Shown one piece after another: positions 44,868-57,687 of a stretch of DNA of 64,000 nucleotides. Below the pieces are notes generated by a model. It made no database searches and had not been told where the DNA came from. It worked only from the letters and a program-made list of their open reading frames with translations. The stretch's first letter is position 1, and every line of letters begins with the position of its first letter. Source of the DNA: Chlorokybus atmophyticus (lineage: Eukaryota > Streptophyta > Chlorokybophyceae > Chlorokybales > Chlorokybaceae); contig RHPI01002823.1 of the NCBI GenBank assembly GCA_009103225.1, forward strand, positions 783,797 through 847,796, read 5' to 3'. The translations under genes and the position numbers were made by a program.

Positions 44868-46872
44868 ATGGCGGGAGTGGTCACCATAACTTGTGAGTTG
44901 GTATCTGTGTTCGTGTGTTGTGAGCGTTTGTTTCTTGTATGATGCTGCTGGTAGCTTATGGCTCACGTGTTCTGGTATGCTGGTACTTGTGCCAGCTTAT
45001 GTATGACCTTTGTTGGGCACGTGGTTGGTCAGCTTTCTTCCTTATCTTTGTATGTTTCTTCTGCAGTGCACTCAGCAGAAGGGCTGAAAGAAACTGAAGT
45101 TATCAGCCCAGGTGCGTACAGGCATGCAGCTCTGTGCCTCTGCTTTGCTCTGACTGGCTTCAAGTCGCATGCATGTTCAAGAGAGTACTAACGCTCACCA
45201 TGCAAACACTACAGCCGAGAGGAAAGCGCCCTATGCAGTCATTCAGGTATGCGTTTGCATGCTTGCTTATTCAGCTAGCTGTATGTGTGCGTGTGTGCGC
45301 GCGCATGCTTGTATGCATGTATAAGCTCCTGCGCATGTGTCTGTTAACATATGGTTATGTGTGTGGATGCATGCGCCTGTTTGTAATCCCGTTGCTCAAG
45401 TGTTCTACAACACAGGTTGGGCGGCAGCAGCAGAAAACAGAAGATAAGCCATGGGCAGAGGTGCATGCGGGCCCAGGGCGTGTTGTATGGGAGACCGAGT
45501 TCACTTTCACAGACGTGCCGGACATGGTTGTGGAAGCAACCGTAAATATCTTCCAGCACAGCGTGTTTACCGAAGACCACCTCGGATACGTGACGTAAGC
45601 CTGAACTTGATGCTGTGAGGGTTTCGCGGCCTCAGCAGCATGGTGCAGATTTCATGCTTATGTATTCTCTGTCTTGCAGGATACCGCTTGTTAGCGTGCG
45701 CGAGCGAGGTGAGGTTGAAGACAAGTACCAGCTTGTGTTTCAAGGGCACACGCAAGCTTCAGTGGCCGTCAAGCTGCGCTATGAGGTATAAAGTGGCTTG
45801 TTCAAGTTCGAGTGCCTGAGCATGTGCATGCGCATGAGCAAGTGTGCATGCATGTCTGTGTGTATGCGAGCGCGTGTGTGTGTTTCTGTACTCAACAACG
45901 CTCAACTCTTCCAGCCAACAAAGACTCTGCAGCGCCGCTCATCCTTTGCAGCATCAGCGTATGCTGCTGCCGAGCAAGGCATGCGCCCGGAACTGACTGA
46001 CTCCGACGATGATGAACTGGCAACCACGCGTGCGGGGCCCCTCACAGTCACGGCACCTCCGCAACAGCAGCTTCAGGAGCAGTGGCAGCGCCAGCAACAG
46101 GAGTGGGCGAACGCGGGCGGCTCTGTCTGCGGTGCCTGCATGCAGGTGAGAGGTGCCTTGCATGTTGGGTTGTTGTTAGTGTTGTTGCTGCTGCTGTTGC
46201 TGTTTTTGTTGATGATGCCAACGCTGCAAACATTGTCTACCTTCTGCAGCGCCTTTGCATACGTAATCACTGCTATCTATGTCAAGTCATGCCACCTGTT
46301 ACAGTGGGCGTATGTGTTGTCCTTTTCACACATGCGTGTGCATGCAGATTTTTGTATGTAGAAAAATCATTACAGCAAACTGGTACTTGGTTGTGTTCAG
46401 GTGACGCCTCCCAACGCAAAGTTTTGCGTGCGATGTGGGACGCGGCTTGGTTCAGACGCCTCCATGCGCCAACCGTCCGGACCATACTTCCAACCCGGGC
46501 CGGCAGGTCCTCCGCCTCCCGGTTACCCCGGAACAGCGCAGAACGGGTACTATCCTCCTCCCCCGCCGCCGCCAGCAGCTGGCTACCCTGGCTATCCGCC
46601 CTACCAACAGCCTCAATATGTGGTTGTGGATGATGACCCCTACCGATACGGGTAAGTCTGTACGTGCAATGCGTGACTCATTACGCGTGCATGCGCGTAT
46701 ACATATATGTACGCACACGTGTGCGTTGGGAGAGCATACTGGTTGCAGATTACTGATTGCTGTTCTGTGGCATTGCAGAAACCGTTACAACACGTCAAAC
46801 TCACGCAACAACGGACTGTATCTTGGTGGCGCCCTACTGGGCGGTCTACTCCTGGGTGACATTTTGTTCTAG
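44868..46872 (+). CDS. C2-domain protein with zinc ribbon and glycine-rich tail (paralogue 1)
   Basis: Exons: 44868-44892, 45067-45111, 45215-45246, 45416-45594, 45680-45785, 45915-46145, 46401-46651, 46779-46872; 320 residues. The N-terminal C2 domain starts MAGVVTITLHSAEGLKETE and has VWETEFTFTDVP and LGYVTIPL, as in plant membrane-associated C2 proteins. Some Ca-binding Asp residues of classical C2 domains are not evident. A zinc ribbon follows, CGACMQV-CVRCGTRL. Next is a Pro/Tyr-rich stretch with PPPPGYPG, YYPPPPPPPAAGYPGYPP, and a hydrophobic end LGGALLGGLLLGDILF, a glycine-zipper-like tail. This resembles SRC2-type proteins. The first three exons are only 25, 45 and 32 bp. Exact role unknown; membrane or lipid binding is inferred from the C2 fold. 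Confidence 0.85.
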
Positions 46873-47789
46873 TCTTTAGTGAGGAGGCCTTTGTGTACAT
46901 AGTGTGCTTCTTTTTGTGTCAGTAGTCGTGTTGTTGTCTGGGAAGCGTATGCAATAAGCTGTGGATTATGCAGCAGTAGGCTTGTTTGACAAACCAGTCT
47001 TGGTACGAAGGTGAACAGAGGTCTGAGAGTAGAAAGCAGTTATTGAGATCGTCAGTGCTCACTTTTTTGCTATGGAAAAGCTGGTTACTGTGAGTGTGTC
47101 CAGTAGGGTGCTTTCCCATTTACTTCTAACAATGTAGAGTGAAAGGAGAAGGAAGGACTTGTGACTGAAATGTATCGTAGATAGAATGCAAGGATTGTGG
47201 CATGCATGAGAGTGTGATGCTGCACTATGTCCGCAGCTCCGGACAAGTGCATGTGCAGTACAGACTTTGTGGCAGGTAGTTTGGCAGATCTGTCCTAACT
47301 GCCACTGCCTGCTCCACTGCCTACTCATTGCACGCACATGGGTAGCAGCCCCCTTAGTGTAGCTAGCAAGCTCTGTGTTGCTTGCTGCTTGTTGTGGTGT
47401 TTGTTGCTTTTATTGTGGTTGTGTTGCTACTGGCTGCTGTGGTTGCTTGTTGGCCCCTGTGCTATACCCTTTACTTTGCACATGAGATGGAGACTCCAGA
47501 CTGTTGTGCCTACGTGGAGGAATGCTAGCAGCAGAAAAACAAATCGACTGATGATAGATATGTTGACAGCTTTTTATCAGCGTCATCAGTATGCATGTTG
47601 ACCACAGTGCACAAAGTGCTGCACACATCAATAATAGTTGGGTATGCACATCTGCACTGAATGGTATTATTAAGTATTGCTATGCTACAAAGCAGTGCGT
47701 GAAAACAAGAGATTACCTAGCCCCAAGAAATATGTACGTAGTGCATATCGGATGTATATGTATTGTGGCGTCGGATGCATGCGCGAGCA
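46873..47789. other. Convergent intergenic, no gene recognised
   Basis: This is the tail-to-tail space between the two C2/zinc-ribbon paralogues. It contains 3' flanks only. No repeats of note were seen. Confidence 0.55.
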
Positions 47790-49838
47790 TCAAGATATGA
47801 GCTTGCTGAGAATCTCGCCACCGGCAACAGCCGCAGCCGCTATGCCAAACCCTCCTTTGCGATGATCCCTGCCAAGTATAGCACGACATTGATGCGGCTT
47901 CAATGATGATTCGTTATATGTAATGCTAATGTCAGGATGATATTGTATGTGTACATGGTTTACGTCGTGGTCATTGTGTTATCTGCATGTCTCTCACCTT
48001 GTAGCCGTGTCATCCTTTGCAGATTGCAGTTGCTCGCTGTTGACGCGGTCCAAACGCTCTTTCTTCCCGCTCGGCTCCAGCACCCCGCAGTGCGCGCAGT
48101 ACGAGCACTCCTTGTGCACGGGGCCCTTGCACGCCCAACACTGCCGCCAGTCGGTGTGGACCTGCGTGCATGCAAAACAAAAGAGAGAGCTGGCTTGGAC
48201 ATACATTGGGGCGCGCTCATGTGTACATGTGTGGGGGCCTGTTCGAGCGTGCGAGTGTGCGAGCGAGTGCATGTGTGCGCACATGGTCCACCTGCGCGTT
48301 TTCATAAAAGCGAGCTCGCGTGCGTGCGTGCGTTCGTGCGTGCGTGTGTGCGTGCGCACATGTGCGGCTGCCAGTCTTTGCATGCAAGATACACGCATGC
48401 ATGTGCACGTGCACCACAACCACTCATGACCACACGCCCGTCTCAACAATCAACCACACTCACCGGGCTGGGTGGCCGTAGGGCGTACTCTCCCTCGTGA
48501 TCCGTCAGCGAGCTGAATCGCATTCCGATGGTGATCGTCCCGCACGGCTTGTCCTCGTAGATCACCGGGTACGTTGCGTCGTTGGCGCCCACCTTCTTCA
48601 CCTCCGCCAGCGGCAACCTGGAGACGAGACGAAAACACGTTCTCAGCCTTGTCACTCACGGCCATCCCAACATGTGAATTATGAGTGCGCGCACGCATAC
48701 ATGAGTGTGTATGTATGTGTATACGTGTGCATGCATGCGTGAGTACGGAAGTCTGTGCATGTGTATGCATGTATGCGTTAGTGTCTACGTGCGTGTGCGT
48801 GCATCCGTCAGGGCATGTACATACGTGACGCGGCCGAGGCATTCGTCATGGAACGTATGGTCATGAAACACGTGCAGCACGGCGTAGTTCATGGACTCCG
48901 GGATGTTTCGGAAGACGAGCGTCTCGTCCCACACGCAGTTCTGGTGATGCTCCTCCTCCTCTCCTCCCGCAGGCACGTCCGCGTGGTTGGACGCGTCTTT
49001 CGTCAACAAACGAGTGCGCTGGAGCTTCTGACCAACTTCGACCTGAACGTATGGACACTTCTTTCCTGTAAACACAAAAGTGGCGATGATTAACACAATG
49101 TACAACAAAATGACATTAGATCCACACAAGCTGACACAACAGGACAAGCACAAGCACACAACAAAAATTGAGCGATAAGCTTTTTGCTGATGTCACTGCG
49201 GTTGGTTGATTTGGTCCAGGGAGTGAGCAACAGCAAGAACAGGTTTCGCAAAAAGGAAGCAGAGATAAAGTTAACTAGCATTACACATACAACAGGTTAC
49301 GGCTAAAACCAAATGGTAGTTACTTGGAATAATGTGAGAGGAATGCAGAAGAAAACGTTGGGGACAAACGAGAAAGCACACGATCAATGCGCAGTACATG
49401 AATAATTGTGTGAAAGCGGAGGACAGGTTGCAATGTTCCTTGCTTCGGTGAGTGCATGTTTGGGATTTGGTTATGTTCATTGCCACTTGTTTTACTACTT
49501 ACTTGAGAGGACGGCGCGTTTGGAGCCCCGGAGGCCTTCAGCTTTGATCACTGCAATGCATCAAAAAGGTAGACACAGCCAGCGTTGAATCACACACAGG
49601 CTTCTGGAACATTGTATTGTTGCTGTGCGCTGATTCTCTGTTGCTATGTTGCTTAGAAGAAATGATCTTTATTATCAAGAAAGAGCAACAATGTCTTGGC
49701 TGTTTGCAACACGGTCTTTGCGCATTGTGCACACACACATGCAACTGTGCAGAACACAGCAAGAGTGTGCGTGTGTGTGCTTGTGCGTGTCTTCTACAAA
49801 TATCACTCACCTTTCACCTCCAGTACGCCATTCGGCAT
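47790..49838 (-). CDS. C2-domain protein with zinc ribbon (paralogue 2)
   Basis: Exons from the 5' end: 49811-49838, 49503-49550, 48825-49065, 48464-48617, 47998-48161, 47790-47868; 237 residues. The start MPNGVLEVKVIKAEGLRGS is a C2 first strand. CPYVQVEVGQ, VWDETLVFRNIP, FHDHTFHDECLGRVTLPL complete the fold, and the acidic DHTFHDE loop could bind calcium. A treble Cys pattern, CWACKGPVHKECSYCAHCG, is the zinc-binding part. The last exon gives a Gly/Ala-rich hydrophobic tail, FGIAAAAVAGGEIL. Domain order matches the neighbour at 44868 but the Pro/Tyr-rich linker is missing. The two genes converge, so the pair is an inverted duplication that has diverged strongly. Confidence 0.85.
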
Positions 49839-51903
49839 TGCTGCAGCACCTGCACCAAGCCAGGTGCAATGACACACACAGCAGCTTCCCCCTTGTCACA
49901 TATTCAAGCAATGCACAAACAGGAAAGCTAGCTAAGCCGACGCTGCATTGCTCATGACATGCCTTACGCCGCCGCCGCCGCCGCCGCTTACTACAAGGCC
50001 GAGCCACGCATCAACTATGAATAATCATCATCCTCAAGGGACTAGGCGTCACGTTATCAAGCTTGCGTGCGTTGATGGCGGTTCTCAAGGTGCTGCCATG
50101 GGTAACGTGATAATGCGGAAAGGTTTGGCAACAGTTGCATGGAAGAAGTGACGAACGAACTTGGAGGAGGGTGCATTGCCATTGGCAATCTGCCAGGCAT
50201 TGGTCAGCAAGGGTGTCAGCGCGCGCTTGCGTGGCGTCACGGAACTTCTTCCCGTTACTGTACCTACAACAGGACACTTCACCCTCGAAGAGCATACCGT
50301 CTACCGTCCATGTATTGACCTTGTTTCGAGCATATTGGCACTCATAAAGAATGTCACTAGAGCGCCTCGATATAGTGACAGTGGTCACTAGAGCTCACCT
50401 CGTTGTAGTGATATACATGTAATGTCATTTAGTGGCGTATTTATACAATTGATACCTACTATGCGGTGACAGCTGGTTAATACATCGAGACGATGGTCAG
50501 TAGTAATGCTTGCAATGTTGCAAGCTTTGCACCAACCATTGCACTTACATAATGCAAACCGCAATACATGGACGCCATTATGTATACCCTCTTTACAACG
50601 ACGCTCTCTACTAGCGTCGTCGGTTCTTACAACAAGTGTGATGGTCACCTTAAAGGGCGACCTTTGCCACATGTAAATTTGTTCGCTTGAAATGTACTGC
50701 AATTGAGAGGGTGTCATCGATAGATTGTAATCACAGCAAGGGTAGATTGTACAATATAATTTTCATTCAGGTATGTCTTGGCGGGGTTATGCGCTTGGCA
50801 CTTAAGAGTATAACATGAATTGCGAGCATAAAGTATATATTTATATATGGATGTTGATCATCAAGAGTGTAAGTATGCTATAAAAGTGATCTTGCTCATT
50901 ACATACAACCTATCGCCGTACCCATCCCGCTCATTCCGCTCGTTCCGCTTTACGCAATACTCATCACACCACACCCGAATGATACCCCTCTTGCATCTTT
51001 TATACCCATCAGCTCATTCAACATATATAACACGATATAGCTTATGCTATACTCAAGATTGCTGTGCGCAATTATGCATATTATTTCCTTGAATGTTATA
51101 TGTTCACAAACTTGTCAAATCTGCATGAAATTATGTGTTACAAATGTTTATGGCGTGTCGCGTGATCCGGGGGACAACTTGTGGACCGAGTTGTTTTCAA
51201 AAGTCATAACAACGAATTTGCAAACAACTGAATCGGGAAGTTTTTAAAGTACAGCATCATTTGGATTGGATGATGAATGATCTACACAAGATTGCAGACA
51301 ACTTTGAATCTGTTATGTCAACTTCTAGTATAATGTGTCCATTATTCAATCACCACGTAGTGTGTGTCGGTAAACTTTATCGTCTTAACAATGTTGCGTT
51401 ATATCATCTTTTTAGATTTTGTTGTTGATATTTTCCATATGTATTGGCAAACCTTTGCCATCTACAGCATACAATGTTGCTGTACATTTTGCGTGATGCT
51501 CGTGTTTGCATTTTGCAAGGGATGCGTGCATTGAAGCATTCGATCACTAAATGCTTGGTGCACTTTACATTTATTACAAAGTTATATGCCAGCTCATCTT
51601 ATCAACGTGACGTTAAGGAGCCATTCAAACTTGCATGTAACATCATTATGATTTATTCAACATGTGATGCGTATCATGTAAGCTAGCATATTTGTGGCAA
51701 GCACTTGCGATTTATCCATGCAACCAACTCAATGTTATCGCGCATTCCGCAGAGGTTGCACATCCTTTTTTTATCCCTACTACGTTACGTGCGGCACTCG
51801 ACGTCTTCGGCAAATTTCACCAACTGCATGCTCGGTGCGCAGTAGACCGCTTCAGCCCACTGCGCATTGAATCAAAGAATTGGCGTTGGCCACCCGTGAG
51901 CAA

Positions 51904-51975
51904 TGCCGGCTTGAACGCACGACGTACCGGATATACAAGCGGCGCATTAGACCGCTATGCCACAAAATGCAACAC
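51904..51975 (-). other. tRNA-like segment, minus strand
   Basis: Read on the minus strand, AGCGGTCTAATGCGC (51942-51956) resembles an A box and GCGTTCAAGCCGG (51906-51918) a B box. The putative D stem GCAT/ATGC pairs, but anticodon and T stems do not. It is probably a degenerate tRNA or SINE head. Confidence 0.35.
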
Positions 51976-52199
51976 ATACACCACTGTGATTACTGTAATT
52001 ATCAATTCACAACACCATTGCCGCAGACAACTATATAATGGTCTGATAACTTTGTTTACCCCGTCCGAGTCCTCGCTAGACTCCCCGACGCATAGCTTGG
52101 CCCAACTTCTTCGTTTCTGTTGGGGGGTTTAGGGCGATCAAAAAATCGGCCGAACGAGAGCTACATCCAAAAAGGGGTTGCACATGATAATAATTATAG

Positions 52200-52300
52200 C
52201 ACTCTCAGTCTAAGGCGCTGATTGCCATGACGGTCGAGTCTTTTTGTCCACAACTCCCCAAGCCATAGGCCGTGCGTTCGAATCTCGTCCCATCTGTGGC
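52200..52300 (+). other. tRNA-like segment, plus strand
   Basis: AGTCTAAGGCGC (52207-52218) looks like the D-arm of a tRNA-Leu or tRNA-Ser, and GTGCGTTCGAATCTC (52272-52286) is a B-box-like T arm. A TTTTT at 52241-52245 lies between them and the T stem is imperfect, so a functional tRNA is unlikely. Shared words with the minus-strand segment 250 bp away suggest a common repeat family. Confidence 0.35.
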
Positions 52301-53975
52301 TTTGATGGTTGTAGAATACTAGCACTTTACATGCATGCACGCGCAATGAGCAGGAGCGTCTCACTGCGCGCCGAGTGGTTGGCAAATTTTGCCCAACACG
52401 TCGAGTGGCATATCCGCACAGCACACTTGTGTGAGTCCCTCGTCAGTTGTACAATGGTTCAAGCAAAATATGTGCATGTATGATTATCACACATACACAG
52501 TTACATTATAGGTTTTAAACATCAAGAAATACTATGTGTATGCATAACAACAGGTTGTGCGTGTTGGCAAACATTTTGCAACACTATGGCTTATAGTAGT
52601 AATAGATGTTCGTTAAAACACGCATATCACAACCTATAAAGGCTTGATGTTGGCAAAGTTCTGACAACATAGTAAATGCACCATGTGCGCTGTAACGTGA
52701 CACTTTATATCAGTAACATAAAGTAGTTGGCAAAGTATTGACAACAGCTTGCTCGCGGAGATGGCAAAGGTTTGACAACATGGGGGCAGCAGTTGTTGCG
52801 AGATTGCAAAAATTACCGCGTTTCATGAACAACATTTCCGTCCACAAGATGTCCCCCCGGAGCGACACTCTTTATGCACCTCTTGGAAACAGACAGCTGT
52901 GCGTGACCATTATTTGCTTGTAAATTGTTCGGTAATTTCATGTTGTATATATGTAATATATTGCTGCATTCATGCGTCTCACACTATGCCAATCATGCGC
53001 AGTCTCAAACATACAACCACACACCCATGGCAAACTTTATTCACAAGAGGGCCTGGCAAACGGCCTCACGCAACTAGCTAAATGCCAACCATGACGACAA
53101 CAGCAATTGCCATGACAAAACACAGTCAGGAAGACCGATTGGCAAGACCGGCTGGCTGTAACTGCGGGCAGGGCATGTATGCTATTGGCGGGGTTATTTC
53201 TTAGGTACAAAGTCTTATACATCACGAGCACACGCAAGGTGGAAGGGGGCTGTATCTTAAGCTTAAACTCTGTAACGACATTACCAACATTTTACATGGC
53301 TGAGTACTTATTATCACATTTGTATCTGCAACACTCTGTTAACAATAAAAAACCAGAAATGAAAGTTCAATAGCAATGTACTACTATGGTAAATGAAACA
53401 ACGTGCGAGTATTGCAGTATTGTACTATTAGCATTATGACCCATGCACTACAACAAGCCCTATCCAGAGTGCATAGTCTTGACCTATGCAGATTGCATCT
53501 TGCACTTTTAAGCTTTATGCAAAATATGTAAGAACTGGCCCATGCATGGTTCCCGGAAGGCCACAGTCAGACCTTGCCCACTTCTGCAAGGTTCTAATGT
53601 GGAGCGCTTGTCTTGCTGCTGCCAATGCTTGCCTAGGCGTGGTGCTGTTGGGCCCTCGCAACATGCCACTGTGACTTGCTGCTGCTATGCTTGCTTGCTG
53701 CCTTGATGCCACTAACAACTAACGGACACTGTGAGTTCAACTGTGCAGCAAACTCTACCACTGCTAGCTTGCGTTGTTGTATGTGATGATGTGATGTGTT
53801 GTTGTTGTACTGGTAGCTAGTGTCCCATTAGTGTTGTTGCATATGACAAGACCTATACCACCTTTAGCCGCACATCACTGCGAAAGCCACCAGCAAGTGC
53901 TGCACAGATCCATGCTATGTTGGCATCCCCTATCCACAACCGCTAACTGACGCGCTGGACACAAAGCATTCCCTC

Positions 53976-56350
53976 TCACTCATCACTTGGAAAGAAGTTG
54001 CCCAGAAACTCTCCCCAACCGCCTCCCCCTTCATCATCCCCGCCATCGCCCATGTCATCGCCGTCATCGCTATCGCGATCATCAGGCCTCTCGTAGTCAT
54101 CGCCTCGCCATTCATCGCCCCATGCACCGCCAGAGGGATTCCCAAAGCCATACCCGCCGGCATCAGGGTTATCACCACCACTAGGGCCAGGAGCACCCTC
54201 AGGACTTGACCCAGGTTGCCCTGCGCCAACATCTGCTGCTGCACCTGCTCCTGCTGCTGCACCTGCTGCTCCTGCGCCTGCTTCTGCGCCGGTTTCACCC
54301 TCAGGCCTGGCTTCGCCTCCGCCGAGGGGGATGGGTATAGGCATGAAGCCGCCGTGCATGCCGGAATGCCGTGAAAAGAAGTCATAGTCCACCTGTCAAG
54401 ATAACCATAGCCTCTTACTACATGGGCTTGGAACTCCACATGTGCACAACTTGAGTGTCCACATGTGTCAGGTGCGTATGTGCACATGTGCCCTGACCCT
54501 TGTCAGCATACTCAACCGGAGGGTCCCGTACAGACACAATATGCACATAACAACATACCGTGATGGCTGCTGCCAGAATCAAGGAGCGCTCAGCCAGGGT
54601 GGTAGCGCGAGCCTGCATGAGTTGGGTTGCACCTGTTGCCGATGTTACCACTGCGCCCTCGGATGTTGTGGATGCGTCATTCACAGTGGAAGCAGCTGCA
54701 GATGCGCTGGTTACAGCTGGCCTTGCCTCGCTCTTGCGTAACTCGGCTTCCTGATGAATGCCCATTGTGACGACATATGTCAGCGCGGCTAACTAACTAG
54801 TGAGAACCTTTAAGCAGAGTTAGCTCAGTCCATTGCCTTACCGGTTCATGCACAAGCCTGCCTTCCTCGCCTGTGCTAGCAACTCTGTCGCCGAGATGAA
54901 CAACATAGCAGCCTGCATCTGTGAACAGCTCCCGACCAAAGTTGGACCAGTTTCTGCGTTAAACAATGAGTTACTACGAGCGCAGTGCTCATTAGCAGCA
55001 ACAGGAACACCAGTCTTCATACCTATTGATGACAGCAAGCGGCTGGCCATGCTGATCTTGCACTTCAAACTCCCATGTTAAAAACCCGCCATCTATCGAG
55101 CCGAACTGCTGCTTGTTGAAGTACATATCGTATTTTCTTCGGATAGGATGCCAGCGCTGCATAATCTCTCCCACAACGGTACCTTGCGGATCTTCAACAT
55201 ACATGCGACTGTTGATGAGCTTGACTGGCCTTCGCACTCGGAAAATGACGTTGCCTGTGGCATCCATCACCGTTGATGTGAAGGGCCTGTAAGCGACCAA
55301 CAACATGAGCAAGAGATACAGGATCAACGGGTCTTCAGCATGGCATGCATCCTGTGCATGCAATGCTGAAGAACCTTGCAGCCTTGCAACATGGTGTGAG
55401 CCTCACCTGCGACGTGCGAGCAGCTGACGTCCTACGGCTGTGGCTATGGACCCTTGCTCCTCGGCAATGAGCCCTACAACCTGTCCGGTCTCATCGCAGA
55501 TAGTGTATCTGGTCGCGTGCTCAAACCCAAGAACAACATTGCCCCACTCCACACCACGCGTCACAACAAGCGCAGGTCTGGCCACAATTGTTGCTAATGC
55601 CGCCTGCAAACCATGAGATGCTTAGGCTTTCAGCGAGCATGCACAGTAAACACTAAAGCTCATTGGTTCAATAGAATCACTTGCAATTGAACTACATGTT
55701 GCACTTGCCTCCTGCTCAGTTGCAGTTTCAACAGGTAGGGGTGGAGGGGGTGCAGTGGCAGGCAGATGCGAGAGGGCTGTGTTTAGTGTTGGACTTGATG
55801 GGTCGGAAGTCGCGGGCGTTGGTGTTGAGGCAGCACTGCTCGGCGCAGCATCCCTTGCCCTTGCAGCCCCAGCCTGCCTGCGCGCTGCAGCAATCCTCTT
55901 TCGCCTCTCTGCTGACGACAACAATCGCCTGCGGATAGCTGCTTGTTCCTGCACGCTTACCAAAACATGTAAACAACACTGCCGTCACGGCACGCACGAG
56001 CATGCATGCGCATACACATGCAACCACGCGTGTATGTGTGCACGTTTACACAGCGAGAGCGCGCACAGAGTGTATAACCTTGCTGAGCACTTTTTTCGAA
56101 AACACAATAACTTGCAGGACTGTATGCATCAACTATCCATGATCTGTTTCTACACACAGAGACACAAACGCTCACCTCTTCGCTCAACGCTGCTGAAGCG
56201 AATGTGCGACACGAAGTGGAAGCCGTGTTGCTGTCGTGCAGTGCATGCCAGGAGAAGTTGCCGTCTGCATAGTGACTGCTGCAGGCGGCAGCCGCGCGTG
56301 CAAGCTGATCTGTGCTGTGTTTGCTCTGACGAGCTGAACCTTCATATCGC
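53976..56350 (-). CDS. Phospholipid scramblase, AIM25 type (5' end unresolved)
   Basis: Scramblase-family proteins move phospholipids between leaflets; AIM25-type members are mitochondrial in yeast. Exons from the 5' end: a partial first exon ending at 56176, then 55709-55948, 55407-55603, 55023-55286, 54842-54953, 54559-54750, 53976-54392. Evidence is VVTRGVEWGNVVLGFEHAT, RQLLARRRPFTSTVMDATGN, FRVRRPVKLINSRMYVED, WHPIRRKYDMYFNKQQFGSI, NWSNFGRELFTDAGCYVVHL, LAERSLILAAAITVDYDFFS and RHSG. The N-terminal part (RTFASAAL) could be a mitochondrial presequence. The C-terminus is a long Gly/Ala/Asp-rich tail ending in an acidic stretch, absent from usual members. The intron after 55709 has a GC donor. 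The first exon lacks a found ATG, so its upper bound is approximate. Confidence 0.88.
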
Positions 56351-57687
56351 TGCCGTCAAGTAGTGGAGGTCAGTCATGCAGAACAATGGCATATAGCATC
56401 CAATGACAATCAAAACAAATTGTTCACTGTTGAGGCTGTACAGGCAGAAAGAACAACATATGGCTGTCCGATTTTTGTTCATGAGCCTCAAACAAGAAGC
56501 GTGTAGGGCTTTCTGGCGTAAAATAGCTCTTTGATGGGTTTTCTTTCTGTGCTAGTAAAGTACAAGTAACGCGTGTCTTGTTACACTGCAATCAATGAAG
56601 GTGGGTTGTTTGAGAAGTTGAATGATGTTTAAAATGGAATACGTGATGAAATGACTAATCACAAGACAACGCCACAAGCATATCTGTCTTACTAGTAGTA
56701 ATAAGTCACCATGCACCAAGAATCCTCTCTGTTAGCCTTTGGACAACCACACCAGCAACAGCTGCGAACCTGAAGCAACCTTAAATGCCTGCGCAGCGCC
56801 CTCCACGCCATCCCCCCCCCGCCNNNNNNNNNNNNNNNNNNNNNNNNNNNNNNNNNNNNNNNNNNNNNNNNNNNNNNNNNNNNNNNNNNNNNNNNNNNNN
56901 NNNNNNNNNGCCCGCCCCCCCCCTCCTCCGGCGCCGGAGACACCGCTGACGCCCTCGCCGCCAACCACACGCACGACGCCAGCAACAAAGTCCCAATTTC
57001 AGCGTCACGCATTGACATCACTGCGTGGTGCATGACGCACATCAAGTGACGAGTGACGGTCACGTAAGAGCGATGCGGATAAGCTTTTATTATTAAAGCT
57101 AACTGGAAGATGTCGTTGATATCCAGACCTATTGTCAATATCCGCTGAATTGTTGCAGACATCAATAATATTCGTATCTCAGCAGGTAAAAAACACGCTA
57201 ATGACGTAACGGAAGCGTGTTTCGGTACGTATCGCAAGCGTGTTCCGAATTTGCAGCTGAGCGCGCAGCCAGCTGGCACTTACTCTCTGCGGCATTCTGG
57301 GCGGATTGTCGCCCGCCGTCGCCGCCGCCGCCGACGACGACGACTGCGGCAGGGAAGAAGGTGAGGAGGTCGTCTGTCATTCATCAAGCCATGGTGATCA
57401 AATCATTCACGGCGCATTGCTGGCTTACGTCGCTTGCTGCCGCATTACTTCGCTTGCTTGCTGTCCCGCTGCTTGAGGCGGCTTCATGCTTGAGGTTCAA
57501 TCGCAGGCAGCAGATTTAGCTAGCAAGCATTGCTGTGCTGTGCGTGTTGCTCTCACCTTTTTGCTTGCTGGCTCGTCTAGCTGTCCTGTCGACAGGCGTG
57601 CATTGCCTGCTGTGCTTTAAGCTTCAAACATGTCGCCTAGGAGCTGTTGTTGGCATGGTGCTGCAGGTGTTTCTGTCGTGAAGCAAC
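56351..57687. other. Divergent intergenic region interrupted by a gap
   Basis: The region lies between the scramblase and FHA-protein genes and contains the 86-base gap. No gene was recognised, but the missing scramblase first exon may be here. A TATTATTAAAGC stretch near 57088 is AT-rich; no promoter could be assigned. Confidence 0.5.
56824..56909. other. Assembly gap (86 N)
   Basis: The N run is bounded on both sides by C-rich homopolymers (CCCCCCCCCCGCC on the left, GCCCGCCCCCCCCC on the right). The true length of the missing DNA is unknown. Confidence 0.99.

Larger units (their letters stand above)
49839..53975. other. Long gene-poor stretch
   Basis: A GCC triplet run lies at 49971-49988. 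The rest is AT-rich with no supported gene. The largest frame (51692-52132, 146 codons) overlaps a tRNA-like segment and has no family pattern. TTTAGGG occurs at 52127-52133. Two tRNA-like segments are listed separately. Confidence 0.55.

Noticed and set aside
51692-52132. A 146-codon plus-strand frame
   Set aside because: It has no family pattern, lies in gene-poor DNA and overlaps a tRNA-like segment on the other strand.
52200-52300. A functional tRNA-Leu gene
   Set aside because: A TTTTT stop for pol III lies inside, and the T stem is not consistent.
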